This document shows positions 32,636 through 42,315 of a stretch of DNA of 59,930 bases, piece after piece; within the stretch, counting starts at the first letter, position 1, and each line of letters starts with the position of its first letter. The stretch lies in the NCBI RefSeq assembly GCF_000295955.2, contig NZ_ALXE01000066.1:1-59930 (forward strand). The letters run 5' to 3'. Origin of the DNA: Pantoea sp. A4. GTDB lineage: Bacteria > Pseudomonadota > Gammaproteobacteria > Enterobacterales > Enterobacteriaceae. The position numbers and the translations under genes are program-made. Below the pieces are notes generated by a model. It was not told where the DNA came from and ran no database searches. It saw nothing but the letters and a program-made list of their open reading frames with translations.

Positions 32636-35404
32636 ATGACATCGCCAGAAGAGTTTATCTATGATAATCGTACGTTGCTTACACACCTGCAGAATTTCCA
32701 GACATACACCGGTGCTATCCCATTCAACGATCTTAAGAACTGGGATGAGGTTTTCTTTAATGATGGTCAGACACCGCAATCTCTCGCCGCTCTGCTGGAG
32801 CAAGCAGCATCGGCACCGGGTACGCTTCAGCCGCAGCAGGCGTTTCTTCTCGCATTCCTCAAAATGATGGAAACTCCGCGCCGGTTGATGAACACCTTGC
32901 CAGCGCGGCATCGCGAACTCTATTTTCGCGGCGTGCTTGGGGTTAAGCCACTGCCCGCAGTGGCCGACCAGGTGATGCTACAGTTCACGCCGGATGAACT
33001 GCACCAGACGCTGAATTTACCCGAGGGACTGCTGTTCAGTGCCGGGCAAGACAGTGCGGGTGCACCGGTGAATTACCGGTTGGATGCCCCGCTGCTGATA
33101 AACCATGCACGTATTACCGATATTCGCTGGCTGCTGCCTGATGCCGACACAAAGGCCGTTCGCGCCTGTACCCTGCTCGATCTGGCTGCGGGCATCACAC
33201 CGCCAGCGGGAGGGGTGCGGCTGTTCTCACCTCAGGTAGGCGGTAAGCCGGGGGTACCGCAAGATGAAACTGTACGCTACGGTTGGCTGCTGGTGATTCC
33301 CACCCTAAAAGCGGCTGGCACGGGTCAGCGTAAGTTAACGTTGACGTTTGGCGCCTCGCCTGAAGGCTTAAAGGCCGAGGTGAGCATTGGCACGCAATGG
33401 CAGCAACTGGAGTGCACTACTAACGAGAGTACGCTAACCGCCACCCTGGAAGCCAGTCTGAACCCGGAAGCGCCGGCGGAGTATGCGTTGTTGGCCGACC
33501 CGGTAATACGCCTCTACCAGGAAACGTCTACCCCGACGTTACCAAACGTGACGGCGGTGGAGATTACTGTCGTCAGTGCTTCAGACGTGACGGTGACCAC
33601 CGCTGAAGGCGTTACAGCGCCGGTTAAACAGGTAAGCTATCTCTTTGGTCATGCGCCGAAAGCGGGCAGCTCGTTTACGCTGTCATCTCCGGCATGGCGC
33701 AACGCCAGCGGTCAGACGTTGACGCTCACTCTCACCCCGAAATGGCAGGGGCGTCCGGCGGATCTCAAGGCCTGGTACATCAATTACCCCAATAATGCGG
33801 TCTCGGATAACGGGGTTTTCACGATTAAGAGTGAAGACCTGGTGCAAAAAGAGGCCTCGTTGTTTGGCGAGGGGCAAAGCGACAATCCGCTGATCTTTTC
33901 CCGCACCCTAAAGGAGGGGGACAATACGCTGGTGGTGAATTTAGGGGCCATTGACTTCCAGCATGCCCTGTACGACAAGACGTTTAAAGAGGGGAAGATC
34001 ACCGAGGATAAGCTGCTCAATCCTCCTTACGATCCGCGTCTGGAGGATATTGATGTCAGCTATAGCCTTGCTGGCGTTGCATTTACCCCGTACGCGCTGC
34101 TGCCCTATGGCTATGCTCAAACCAGCGTGGGGATCGGCAGCCCGCACGTCTATCTCGGTTTGACGGATATTCATCCCGGCCAACAGCTGAGTCTCTACTG
34201 GTCGTTAGATACCCCAGTACCGTTCGCGTCAGATGGGCTGGTGTGGGAGTACTTGTCGCAGACTAACGCTGTCGCTCAGTGGAAAGCGTTAAGTAAGCAG
34301 CTGAGTGATAATACCGGCAACTTTGCCCGTAACGGCAGTGGTGCAGTGACGCTGCCAGTGGACGCGGCTAACAAGACAACGCTGATGCCCACGGGGCGTT
34401 ACTGGCTGCGGGTCAGTAAGTTTGCACTCACCGACCATCAGGTGCAATTGCCGGTCTATATGACCCAGGATCTCAGCGCCACTGAGCAACAGAAACTACT
34501 GGCTATGCAGCCTGACGTGGAGCCATACCCGTGGCTCAATGGCTTATGGGCCAATGCCCAGAGTGCCACGCTGGTGGATGCCGCCACGATTGCACCTGAG
34601 CACTTCGCCACGCCGCTGCCCGCCGGTACTGTGCGTAGCACGGTTGTGCCGTTTAATGGGTTGTCAGCCGTGCTCCAGCCGCTGCCGGGCTGGGGAGGGG
34701 AGGCACAGGAGAGCGATGCCGCCAGTATGCAGCGCATTGCTGAACAGGTGATGCACCGTGGCCGTGCCTCTAACTGGCGCGATATTGTTCAGTTGGTGAT
34801 TGCCAACTTCCCGGACGTGCATCATGTGCGCCTGCCCGGCACGAAAATCCTCGACGGTTTGTATATTCCGAAAGCGCCATCAGACAGCTCGCGCACTAGC
34901 GCAACAGCAGAACCGGTATTAGATCCCGATCGCGTGCAAGAGATTATGGTGATCCCGCAGGCGGGCATCAACCAGGGGAAGGACCCCCGTAAACCGATAT
35001 TAAGCCCGGCACGGTTGAAAGCGATTCAGCAGTTTATTACCGATCGTGCTTCCCCCTGGCTCAATCTGCGGGTGCTCAATCCCTGCTATCTCGAGGTGGA
35101 GGTGGAATATGACGTGGCGGTGGATGCCAGTGTCAACCCGGCCAATCTGCACAGTCAGTTGGATGAGAAGCTGCGCCAGCACTTTATGCCCTGGCTGAAT
35201 GGCCAGCAGCGGGTGCAACCAGGGGACACCCTGACCATTAATGACATCATGCAGGTGCTGCAACAGCACCCTGCTGTGCGGTATGTCACCGATGTCACCT
35301 TGAATGGTAAATACGATGCGATTGAAACCACGCTGGCGGTGATTGTTCTCAAACTGTCCAGTGATGCCAGCCTGCTATTCACTCAGCCAGAGGAGACCGC
35401 GTAA
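32636..35404 (+). CDS. eCIS baseplate protein (Afp11/Pvc11-like)
   Basis: Large baseplate component (922 aa). The N-terminal region has LLTHLQNFQTYTGAIPFND; the middle is a series of beta-rich domains; the C-terminal part is J/gp6-like: RGRASNWRDIVQLVIANFPD, LRVLNPCYLEVEVEYDVAVD and PWLNGQQRVQPGDTLTINDI. Such proteins form the wedge ring that triggers contraction. Its stop overlaps the next ATG by one base (TAATG). Confidence 0.88.
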   Translation: MTSPEEFIYDNRTLLTHLQNFQTYTGAIPFNDLKNWDEVFFNDGQTPQSLAALLEQAASAPGTLQPQQAFLLAFLKMMETPRRLMNTLPARHRELYFRGVLGVKPLPAVADQVMLQFTPDELHQTLNLPEGLLFSAGQDSAGAPVNYRLDAPLLINHARITDIRWLLPDADTKAVRACTLLDLAAGITPPAGGVRLFSPQVGGKPGVPQDETVRYGWLLVIPTLKAAGTGQRKLTLTFGASPEGLKAEVSIGTQWQQLECTTNESTLTATLEASLNPEAPAEYALLADPVIRLYQETSTPTLPNVTAVEITVVSASDVTVTTAEGVTAPVKQVSYLFGHAPKAGSSFTLSSPAWRNASGQTLTLTLTPKWQGRPADLKAWYINYPNNAVSDNGVFTIKSEDLVQKEASLFGEGQSDNPLIFSRTLKEGDNTLVVNLGAIDFQHALYDKTFKEGKITEDKLLNPPYDPRLEDIDVSYSLAGVAFTPYALLPYGYAQTSVGIGSPHVYLGLTDIHPGQQLSLYWSLDTPVPFASDGLVWEYLSQTNAVAQWKALSKQLSDNTGNFARNGSGAVTLPVDAANKTTLMPTGRYWLRVSKFALTDHQVQLPVYMTQDLSATEQQKLLAMQPDVEPYPWLNGLWANAQSATLVDAATIAPEHFATPLPAGTVRSTVVPFNGLSAVLQPLPGWGGEAQESDAASMQRIAEQVMHRGRASNWRDIVQLVIANFPDVHHVRLPGTKILDGLYIPKAPSDSSRTSATAEPVLDPDRVQEIMVIPQAGINQGKDPRKPILSPARLKAIQQFITDRASPWLNLRVLNPCYLEVEVEYDVAVDASVNPANLHSQLDEKLRQHFMPWLNGQQRVQPGDTLTINDIMQVLQQHPAVRYVTDVTLNGKYDAIETTLAVIVLKLSSDASLLFTQPEETA

Positions 35405-38400
35405 TGAGCGATAACTATGTCCCGCCTTCGCTGGTGGAAGCAGAAAAAGAGAACATCCACTTCAATACGTTGATGCGTGATGCGCGTGAGGTGGTAGCAC
35501 AACTGGCGGGGAAAAACTGGACCGATACTGCACTGCACGATCCGGGCATTACGCTGCTGGAGGCGCTGGCGTGGAACATTTCTGATATCAGCTACCGTTG
35601 CCTGCTACCGTTGCAGGACCTGCTGACGCTGGAAAACGCGCCCGTAGGCAGTGGGCTGTTTCCGCCCAATTTTGTGCCGGAAGAGATGCTCACCACCAGC
35701 CCGGTGACGGCGGAAGATTATCGCCGTGGCATTCTTGATCTTTATCATCAAGGCACGCCGCGTGGTTTTTACTTTGCCGATGCGGCGATTACGCGCGATC
35801 CCCGCGTGGCCGCCGATGGCGAGCCAAACAGCCGTTTTCACTACTATTACGATGCCGCAAACCGTAATTTTGTCTTTAAACAACCGAAAAAAGAAACGCC
35901 TGAAGTTCCGGATCTCCCCCGCATGGAGCTGTTTGGCAGCTATCAGGTGGTGGCACAGATTTCACAGTTGCCGCGACTTAACCTCGATGACACTGAGTAT
36001 AAAAACACACTGACGAATTATCTGGAACAGCATCGCAACCTGTGCGAGGTGTTCCGGAGTGTCTCGGTGCTTAGTGAAGAAGAGGTGATCAGTCTGTCAG
36101 CAAGGGTCGAAGCTGACGAACTGCTGGAAGATGTCGATACGTGTTACGCCAACCTCTATCTGGCGCTGCAAAACGTGCTGGCAGCGCGGCTGGAACGTCA
36201 GGAAAAGGTCGATCTGGCGCGTGGGGAATACCACGGGCCGAAGGCAACCTATGGCTGGATTACCGCACTTCCTCCCGGCCAGTTGGGTGGAGAGAAGGTG
36301 ATTTCACTCAGCCACTTTAATACCGCGCTGGCTACGGTGGAGGGCGTGAAAGCGGTACGTGAGTTGGCGTTTGATGGCGAAGTAGGGGAGAGTAAATTTT
36401 CCCGTACGCTGACAGATAAATTGCCGGTGCTGTGGGGAACAAGTCGCGATCTGAATCAACACGTGAAGCTGATGCTGGAAAAAGTGTCGATCTACCGTAA
36501 CGGGGTGCAAATTACCGGTACGGCCAGTAACATTGTAGCGTTAATTGAATCGCGTTTCGCGCCCCCGCAGAGCCTGGTCTCACCGCCTTATCCCCTGGGC
36601 CGTTATCGTCATCTGCGCCGTTACTACCCGGCCAGCCTGGTGGTGCCACCGCTCTACCAGCTACAGCAAGCCGATCCGGACCCGGAAGTCCGTCAGTTAC
36701 ACCACTTTCTGTTGGGGTTTGAGCAGCACCTTGCCAGCAACCTGCAACAGCTGGAAAACCTGACCCGACTGCTCAATCTCTCCACTGAGCATCTCAGTTT
36801 GATGGAAGCCTACGGTGCGCAGTGGCCGTTTGCTGAAGGCAGCGTGCTGGATGCGGTCTACCGCGACCATCAAGATGTCGATCTTAAAGAGAAATTAATG
36901 AATACCGCTGAGCTAAACCAGATGGATCTCAGCGCCATGCTGCGGCTGATTCGCTACTTATTAAATTACTTCGGCATTGAAGACTTTAATAAGCAGATCA
37001 CCACCAGCCAGCAGCTGCTGGATAATCTGCATATTGGCCTGAATCTGCTGCGCCAGGTGCCCGAAGCAGGCTACAAACGCACCGTATTTATCAACAATCA
37101 GGTCTCTTCCCTGCAGCGCCGCCTTGCCGGGCAGTTGGGTACCGGCAGGGAGATGTTCAGTGACGCGCCCGATATTAGCCAGCTGTCGTTTTATGTGGTG
37201 GAGCATGGCCTACTGCTGCCGGATATGCCGCCAGAGCAGAGCCAGGTCCCGCTAAAAATTTCGCGGGCCAAAGAGCTTACTTATGGTGCTGAAAAGTTCC
37301 TGGTACTGGAGACGAACAGGCCGCTCGCGGGCTATATGACGCGCAAGCATATGGTTGATCTCACGTATAAAATTGACGCCATGCCGCAGGTGCACATTGG
37401 CAACCTGCTGGTGATGCTACTGGGTGTTGATGTGCCAGTAGATGAGTGGCCAACAGGCCCGGATGCACCTAAACGTGAAAACAGCTTCCTGCTGCTGCCG
37501 GGTAAATTTGTGCAATTGCGCGCGGTAAAAAACGAGATTTTGGCGCTGGATCTGACGCAGACGGCGCTAAGCGCCAGCTTCAGCGATATCTGGCTTAACG
37601 AAATGAAGTACCTGCTGGATAAAGAACACGCTGAAGTGATAAGCGCAGCGGAAAAAAAATATAAAATCACCACCAACAGCGACCAACCGTGGCCATCGGT
37701 GCTGCGCAAAGGGGATACGCTTACCCTGGAGCGCACTTACCATATCGAGTCTAAAACCAAAGAACCTACCGCCAGCAATGATTATCAGTATCAGGCCACC
37801 GTTGATGCTGTCGACCCTGTCACGGGCTCCGCCAACATTACGGTGACAGATAAAGTGGACGATCCCATTGACTTTGAAAAATACCGTTATTACTGGCACA
37901 TCAACCCTAAAGGCACGCAGGGCACACTTGCACTCCATGACGATCTGCTACAGCGCGATCGATTCTCCTTCATCCTCAGCGTGGTATTGCCGCTGCGTTA
38001 TATGGGGGATGTGAAACAGAAGACGGCACTGCAGATTGCCGCCGAAGATCAGCGGGTGCGCAAAATTGTGCAGGGGGAGGTGCCGACGCACATTCAGGCG
38101 CGGGTGCTGTGGTTAACCGATCAACAGTTTGCCAGCTTTAGCCACACCTATGGCAGTTGGCAAAACCAGGGTATGGCGGTGGGGGAGGACTCCCTCAAGC
38201 TGATGCGCATGCTCTCTCTCGGTATGCTGGCCGAGCTGGTCGAAGGGGTTGGTTTGGCGCGCATTCCGGACAGTGCAGAGTCGGAGAGGCTTACGGCGAT
38301 TGAAGCGCTGGAAACCGATGCTAATGGGGAAGTCAAACCCTTTAACGAGTGGACGGTGGAAAACCAGGCTGCATGGAACGAGGAGGTGAACGATAACTTC

Positions 38401-38427
38401 CTGCTGTTTGTGGCACCGGACAATTAA
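35404..38427 (+). CDS. eCIS large baseplate protein (Afp12/Pvc12-like)
   Basis: The largest gene of the cluster (1007 aa). The N-terminus AGKNWTDTALHDPGITLLEA and LAWNISDISYRCLLPLQDLL are typical of the gp6/gp7-like wedge partner of Afp11. Further on it has FVPEEMLTTSPVTAEDYRRG and a C-terminal FILSVVLPLRYMGDVK segment. It is translationally coupled to the preceding gene and forms the outer wedge where fibres attach (inference from the family). Confidence 0.88.
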   Translation: MSDNYVPPSLVEAEKENIHFNTLMRDAREVVAQLAGKNWTDTALHDPGITLLEALAWNISDISYRCLLPLQDLLTLENAPVGSGLFPPNFVPEEMLTTSPVTAEDYRRGILDLYHQGTPRGFYFADAAITRDPRVAADGEPNSRFHYYYDAANRNFVFKQPKKETPEVPDLPRMELFGSYQVVAQISQLPRLNLDDTEYKNTLTNYLEQHRNLCEVFRSVSVLSEEEVISLSARVEADELLEDVDTCYANLYLALQNVLAARLERQEKVDLARGEYHGPKATYGWITALPPGQLGGEKVISLSHFNTALATVEGVKAVRELAFDGEVGESKFSRTLTDKLPVLWGTSRDLNQHVKLMLEKVSIYRNGVQITGTASNIVALIESRFAPPQSLVSPPYPLGRYRHLRRYYPASLVVPPLYQLQQADPDPEVRQLHHFLLGFEQHLASNLQQLENLTRLLNLSTEHLSLMEAYGAQWPFAEGSVLDAVYRDHQDVDLKEKLMNTAELNQMDLSAMLRLIRYLLNYFGIEDFNKQITTSQQLLDNLHIGLNLLRQVPEAGYKRTVFINNQVSSLQRRLAGQLGTGREMFSDAPDISQLSFYVVEHGLLLPDMPPEQSQVPLKISRAKELTYGAEKFLVLETNRPLAGYMTRKHMVDLTYKIDAMPQVHIGNLLVMLLGVDVPVDEWPTGPDAPKRENSFLLLPGKFVQLRAVKNEILALDLTQTALSASFSDIWLNEMKYLLDKEHAEVISAAEKKYKITTNSDQPWPSVLRKGDTLTLERTYHIESKTKEPTASNDYQYQATVDAVDPVTGSANITVTDKVDDPIDFEKYRYYWHINPKGTQGTLALHDDLLQRDRFSFILSVVLPLRYMGDVKQKTALQIAAEDQRVRKIVQGEVPTHIQARVLWLTDQQFASFSHTYGSWQNQGMAVGEDSLKLMRMLSLGMLAELVEGVGLARIPDSAESERLTAIEALETDANGEVKPFNEWTVENQAAWNEEVNDNFLLFVAPDN

Positions 38428-38481
38428 GCCCGCGCGCAGTCATAGCCTGTGTCGGGCTCTGTACTGCGGACAGGAGAACGT

Positions 38482-40617
38482 ATGCCGATTGATCGTGTCA
38501 CCGTCTCGCTAGCCACCTCCCGGACGCATGCGGCCAGTCTCCAGCAGCAGGTGAGCCAGCTAATGCAGCAGCTGAACCCACAGCTCGCTGCGCTACTGGC
38601 GCGTTATCTTCCCGCAGATGCCATGCTCACCGCGCCGCTACGGCTGAATATTGGCACGCTGCCGCTCAGCCAGTTCTCCTCGCAGTTTGCGCCACGGCTG
38701 CTGGCCGCGCTGGAACAGGTGCTACAGCAGTGGGAGATTGATCCGGCGGATAGGTTCGCCGTTCCTGCCGATCAGGATCGGGACACCGCCGATGGGCGTG
38801 TGGTAAGCCATAACCCTGAGGTGCAGGAAAGCCACAGGGAGCTCAGCGGAGACACGCCAGGTGTCAGCCCTGTGGTTGAGGCCGCCCCACCAGAGTGGTC
38901 GACATTGCTGCGTTACCTGAGCAATGGCTATTGGCCTACCTTCGCCACGGTGGCACAACCTGTTGCAAGCGGGGCAGTGCAACCTGACGCTACAGCGTTT
39001 AAGCAGCAGGGTGAGCCAGTTGCGAACGCTCAGGCGGGAAGCCGCCGCACGCCGCAGCGGTTGTCAGGGCAGCGCCACAGGTCGCAGCCGTTGCCGCGCC
39101 AGCGAGTGGCGGGCCAGCGGAAAAGTGCACCCGTTGCGGTTAACGCTCCGTTGGACAGCCGCCATACGCCCCAGCGGTTGTCAGGCCAGCGCCACAGGTC
39201 GCAGCCGTTGCTGCGCCAGCGAGTGGCGGACCAGCGGAAAAGTGCGCCCGTTGCGGTTAACGCTCAGGCGGGAAGCCGCCACACGTCTCAGCCGTTGTCA
39301 GGGCCGCGCCGCACGCCGCAGCATTTGCTGCGCCAGCGAGTGGCGGACCAGCGGAAAAGTGCGTCCGTTGCGGTTAACGCTCCGTTGGACAGCCGCAACA
39401 CGCCGCAGCGGTTTTCAGGGCAGCGCGACACGCCGCAGCCGTTGCTGCGCCAGCGAGTGGCGGACCAGCGGAAAAGTGCGCCCGTTGGGGTTAACGCTCA
39501 GGCGGGAAGCCGCCGTACGCCCCAGCAGTTATTACGCCAGCGCCTGATGGGCCAGCCGGCAATTTCCCCGAACGAGAGGGCTGCGCTGATCGGTGCATTA
39601 CAGTTGCCTGGCGCGCGCCAGCGGCTGTTGCGGCTGATGACGGCCAGCGACTGGCGGCAACTGTGCGCCCTGTTAGCGCCAGCGGCCCGGTTGAGCACGC
39701 CATCCCCGCTGGCGCTGCTGCTGTTACTGTGGCAGCAGCCCGGACTCCCGGTGTTGCAGGGCTTTAGTGCGGCCGAACTGCGTCCGCCACAGCCGCAGGA
39801 GCTGCGTGAGCTGGAGCGGTTATTAACGGCGGACAACCCGCAACCGTTGCTGGCACTGCAACCCTGGCTGGCACAACAGACGCAGCAACCGCCAGCCGCT
39901 GTGTTAACCGCTGAAGTGGCCCGCCAGCCTGAAGGTTCGCTACGCCCCGTTAACCAGAGGCAGGGCTGGCAGCAGCGGCTCTCTGCGCGGGCGCAGCAGC
40001 AGCTGGCACGACTCAAGCCCGCCACCCGCAATGCTTCACCGCCAGCACCCAAGCCGCAACCGCTGCCCGAGCAGCTGGAGCTGCATCACGCGGGGCTGGT
40101 GCTGCTCTGGCCACTGCTACCCGGCTGGCTGCGTTCGCTCGGCCTGGTGATACAAACCGAGCCACAGGCACCGCTGCGTTTTAGCGGGCCCGAGGCGCAG
40201 CAACAGGCCATAGCCCTACTGGATGCATTGATCTGGCAAGACGATGCAGGCGGTGAGTGGCGCAGCCTGTGCAGCAAGCTGCTGTGTGGCTGGCCGCTGG
40301 AGTGGCCGCTGGATCAAGCGTGGCCGCAGGAACTGGCGCGACAGCAGGCGCAGCAGCTGGAACCGGCGCTGCAAGCGCTGCTGCTCCAGCTACCGGGCCT
40401 GAAAAATCTCAGCCTGCCAGAGTTGCGTCAGCTGTTTCTCCAGCGCCCCGGCACCCTGGAGCAACAGCGCTTCGGCTGGCAGCTCAGCGTGCAGCCGCAT
40501 CCGGCAGATATTCTGCTGCGCCATATTCCCTGGCCGCTGGAACAGATCCACTACAGCTGGTTATCCGAACCGGTCACTCTGCACTGGCCGCGCCCTGGCG
40601 ACGCGTTCGCGTTGTAG
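38482..40617 (+). CDS. CIS tape-measure-type protein with internal 39-residue repeats (Afp14/Pvc14-like)
   Basis: A 711-residue Leu/Gln-rich protein. N-terminal strand RVTVSLATSRTHAASLQQQV and the C-terminal half (LVLLWPLLPGWLRSLGLVIQ; QQQAIALLDALIW; WPLEQIHYSWLSEPVTLHWP) resemble the contractile-injection tape-measure family. Residues 183-338 are four tandem 39-residue repeats plus a partial fifth, Arg/Gln/Ser-rich and basic, alternating two variants (AQAGS and APLDS starts). I chose the ATG at 38482 because AGGAG lies six bases upstream. In Afp the corresponding protein determines particle length, so repeat number could affect it (inference). A long open frame in another phase over the repeats is an artefact of the 117-bp period. 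Confidence 0.78.
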   Translation: MPIDRVTVSLATSRTHAASLQQQVSQLMQQLNPQLAALLARYLPADAMLTAPLRLNIGTLPLSQFSSQFAPRLLAALEQVLQQWEIDPADRFAVPADQDRDTADGRVVSHNPEVQESHRELSGDTPGVSPVVEAAPPEWSTLLRYLSNGYWPTFATVAQPVASGAVQPDATAFKQQGEPVANAQAGSRRTPQRLSGQRHRSQPLPRQRVAGQRKSAPVAVNAPLDSRHTPQRLSGQRHRSQPLLRQRVADQRKSAPVAVNAQAGSRHTSQPLSGPRRTPQHLLRQRVADQRKSASVAVNAPLDSRNTPQRFSGQRDTPQPLLRQRVADQRKSAPVGVNAQAGSRRTPQQLLRQRLMGQPAISPNERAALIGALQLPGARQRLLRLMTASDWRQLCALLAPAARLSTPSPLALLLLLWQQPGLPVLQGFSAAELRPPQPQELRELERLLTADNPQPLLALQPWLAQQTQQPPAAVLTAEVARQPEGSLRPVNQRQGWQQRLSARAQQQLARLKPATRNASPPAPKPQPLPEQLELHHAGLVLLWPLLPGWLRSLGLVIQTEPQAPLRFSGPEAQQQAIALLDALIWQDDAGGEWRSLCSKLLCGWPLEWPLDQAWPQELARQQAQQLEPALQALLLQLPGLKNLSLPELRQLFLQRPGTLEQQRFGWQLSVQPHPADILLRHIPWPLEQIHYSWLSEPVTLHWPRPGDAFAL
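39028..39545 (+). repeat. Tandem 117-bp repeats inside the tape-measure gene
   Basis: Copies start at 39028, 39145, 39262 and 39379 with a partial copy at 39496, all exactly 117 bp apart. Copies 1, 3 and 5 begin GCTCAGGCGGG; copies 2 and 4 begin GCTCCGTTGG, giving a 234-bp higher-order unit. Confidence 0.95.
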
Positions 40618-40632
40618 TCTCATCATTCCTGC

Positions 40633-40675
40633 GCGGTTAGCCCTGAAGCTGTACTGCAAGCCGCAGGCTAACCGC
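40633..40675 (+). other. Stem-loop upstream of the fibre gene
   Basis: Perfect 10-bp inverted repeat GCGGTTAGCC / GGCTAACCGC with a 23-nt loop in the gap between the tape-measure and fibre genes. No T run follows, so it is more likely an RNA-processing or stability element than a terminator. Confidence 0.6.
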
Positions 40676-40744
40676 CGTCAAACCTTCCCGGACAGCCGCC
40701 GCTGTCACTATGTTGCATAACGTTTTCTAAACCGGAGAGTTATC

Positions 40745-42292
40745 ATGGCTAAAAAGACCCCAGCAGCACCGGAAAATGCCCAGGATTCAGCGCAGAAGCA
40801 GCCTGAAGCCAAGATCGCGCCGCAGGCGGAATCCGCCTCTGAGGCGGGCAGCACCTTGCCCTTTGCGCAAAAGCGTGACGAATTAATCAAAAAATTCCGC
40901 GCCAATGCGGTGCCGCGTGAAGCGGATTATAAACAGCTGTTGGATCAGCACTATGACGTCGCCGGTGCGCTAGGAATGGCTAATAAAGACGATAATAATG
41001 GCGGAAAAACTGGTAATGGATTGGTGTTTGACAGCACCAGTGGCAAATTGCAGGTCAAGGCGAATGCCACGGGAGGGTTGGTTTCTGATGCCAATGGCGT
41101 CAGCCTGGCAGCGGGTAAGTCATTAGAAATTGGCGCTGATAATAAAGTTAATGTAAAAATAAGTAATTCAAATGGGTTGATAAAATTAACTAATGGTGAG
41201 GTCGGGGTTAATTTACGTTCAAATAATATTGATAGTGAAGATGTATCTGCGGCTGTGATTATTAATAATACACGTGGCACTAGTGGTCTTTGGATTAATG
41301 TTGGTATTGCAGGGGATAAAAAAGGTCTTAAGCAATATAGAAGCATATCCACTGATGGTGCGGTTTTAGGGGTCAGTCATGATGGGTCGTTAAAAATTGA
41401 TAGCACTACCGGGAAGCTGGGGGTAAGTGCCAACAGTCAGGGGGGCTTAGTCGCAAACGCAGCTGGCTTGATGATTAATACTATTGGAATGTCAGGTTTA
41501 AAAATTGAAAATAATGTATTAAAGCTGTCGACGGGACCGTCGTTAGAGATTGGTTCTGATAATAAAGTTAATGTAAAAATAAGCGGTTCAAATGGGTTGA
41601 CAACATTAACTAATGGTGAGGTAGGGGTTAAGTTACTTTCAAAAAATATGAATAGTGATGACGGTAATGCTGCTGTCATTACCAATGTCCCAACGGCTAC
41701 TGATGGTCTTGGGGTTAATGTTGGTTATATGGGGAATAAAAAAGGCCTTAAGCAATATCAAGACACAGAGTCTGTTTTTGCGGTTTTAGGGGTGAGCCAT
41801 GATAATACGTTAAAAATTGATAGCACAGGGAAGTTAGGTATTAATACCGTTCAGTTCCAGGTGAGAAGTGTTTCATGGCCTTTGAGTGCTACGGCGGGAG
41901 ATGTAAAACTCCACACAGATAGTTCTTTGGCTGTTAATAGTTCTGGGCAGTTGGGGTTTTCAAAAGACAGGACGGAAGCTATAAGGTTATATGGTCGGGT
42001 TCTGAATGCACAATGTTTTGCTTATGATGATCTTTTTGTATTGTATACTTATAGAAGTTATTTTATTTTTATTGTTTCTCTCTACTATCAAGATCTGTTT
42101 GACACGATTTCATCACCAGAAAGATATAAAACTTTTACTGTTAAAAATGTTACGAATAATACAATTCAAAGTATTAATTATATATATGGTGGTGGTATTT
42201 ATTCCGGAATGATGCCGAAAGAATTTTCCTATGGTGATGAGGTTTCATTTACTATAGCCGGTACCTATAATTTTAAACTTCGCTCTATATGA
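40745..42292 (+). CDS. eCIS tail fibre, adenovirus-fibre-like shaft (Afp13/Pvc13-like)
   Basis: Probable receptor-binding fibre (515 aa). Residues 1-~75 are Ala/Gln/Lys-rich then helical (LPFAQKRDELIKKFRANAVP) and probably attach to the baseplate. From ~80 to ~410 come short shaft repeats of the adenovirus type (GNGLVFDSTSGKLQVKANAT; GGLVSDANGVSLAAGKSLEI). Two 140-residue units share GSDNKVNVKIS-GSNG-LTNGEVGVKL and LKIDSTGKLG. The C-terminal ~110 residues, aromatic-rich (YTYRSYFIFIVSLYYQ), would be the knob. From ~41000 on the DNA is clearly more AT-rich than the neighbouring genes. Its stop overlaps an upstream ATG of the next gene. Confidence 0.82.
   Translation: MAKKTPAAPENAQDSAQKQPEAKIAPQAESASEAGSTLPFAQKRDELIKKFRANAVPREADYKQLLDQHYDVAGALGMANKDDNNGGKTGNGLVFDSTSGKLQVKANATGGLVSDANGVSLAAGKSLEIGADNKVNVKISNSNGLIKLTNGEVGVNLRSNNIDSEDVSAAVIINNTRGTSGLWINVGIAGDKKGLKQYRSISTDGAVLGVSHDGSLKIDSTTGKLGVSANSQGGLVANAAGLMINTIGMSGLKIENNVLKLSTGPSLEIGSDNKVNVKISGSNGLTTLTNGEVGVKLLSKNMNSDDGNAAVITNVPTATDGLGVNVGYMGNKKGLKQYQDTESVFAVLGVSHDNTLKIDSTGKLGINTVQFQVRSVSWPLSATAGDVKLHTDSSLAVNSSGQLGFSKDRTEAIRLYGRVLNAQCFAYDDLFVLYTYRSYFIFIVSLYYQDLFDTISSPERYKTFTVKNVTNNTIQSINYIYGGGIYSGMMPKEFSYGDEVSFTIAGTYNFKLRSI
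41118..41840 (+). repeat. Two direct repeats, 420 bp apart, in the fibre shaft
   Basis: GATAATAAAGTTAATGTAAA occurs at 41138 and 41558, exactly 420 bp apart, and similarity extends over roughly 300 bp around each (about 41118-41430 and 41538-41840). Confidence 0.9.
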
Positions 42293-42315
42293 TAAACTAT
42301 CAACCGGAAAATCCC

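Noticed and set aside
38924..39547. 207-residue open frame overlapping the tape-measure gene in another phase
   Set aside because: The 117-bp repeats keep every frame open without new information; there is no ribosome site and the composition is Arg/Ser/Cys-rich noise.
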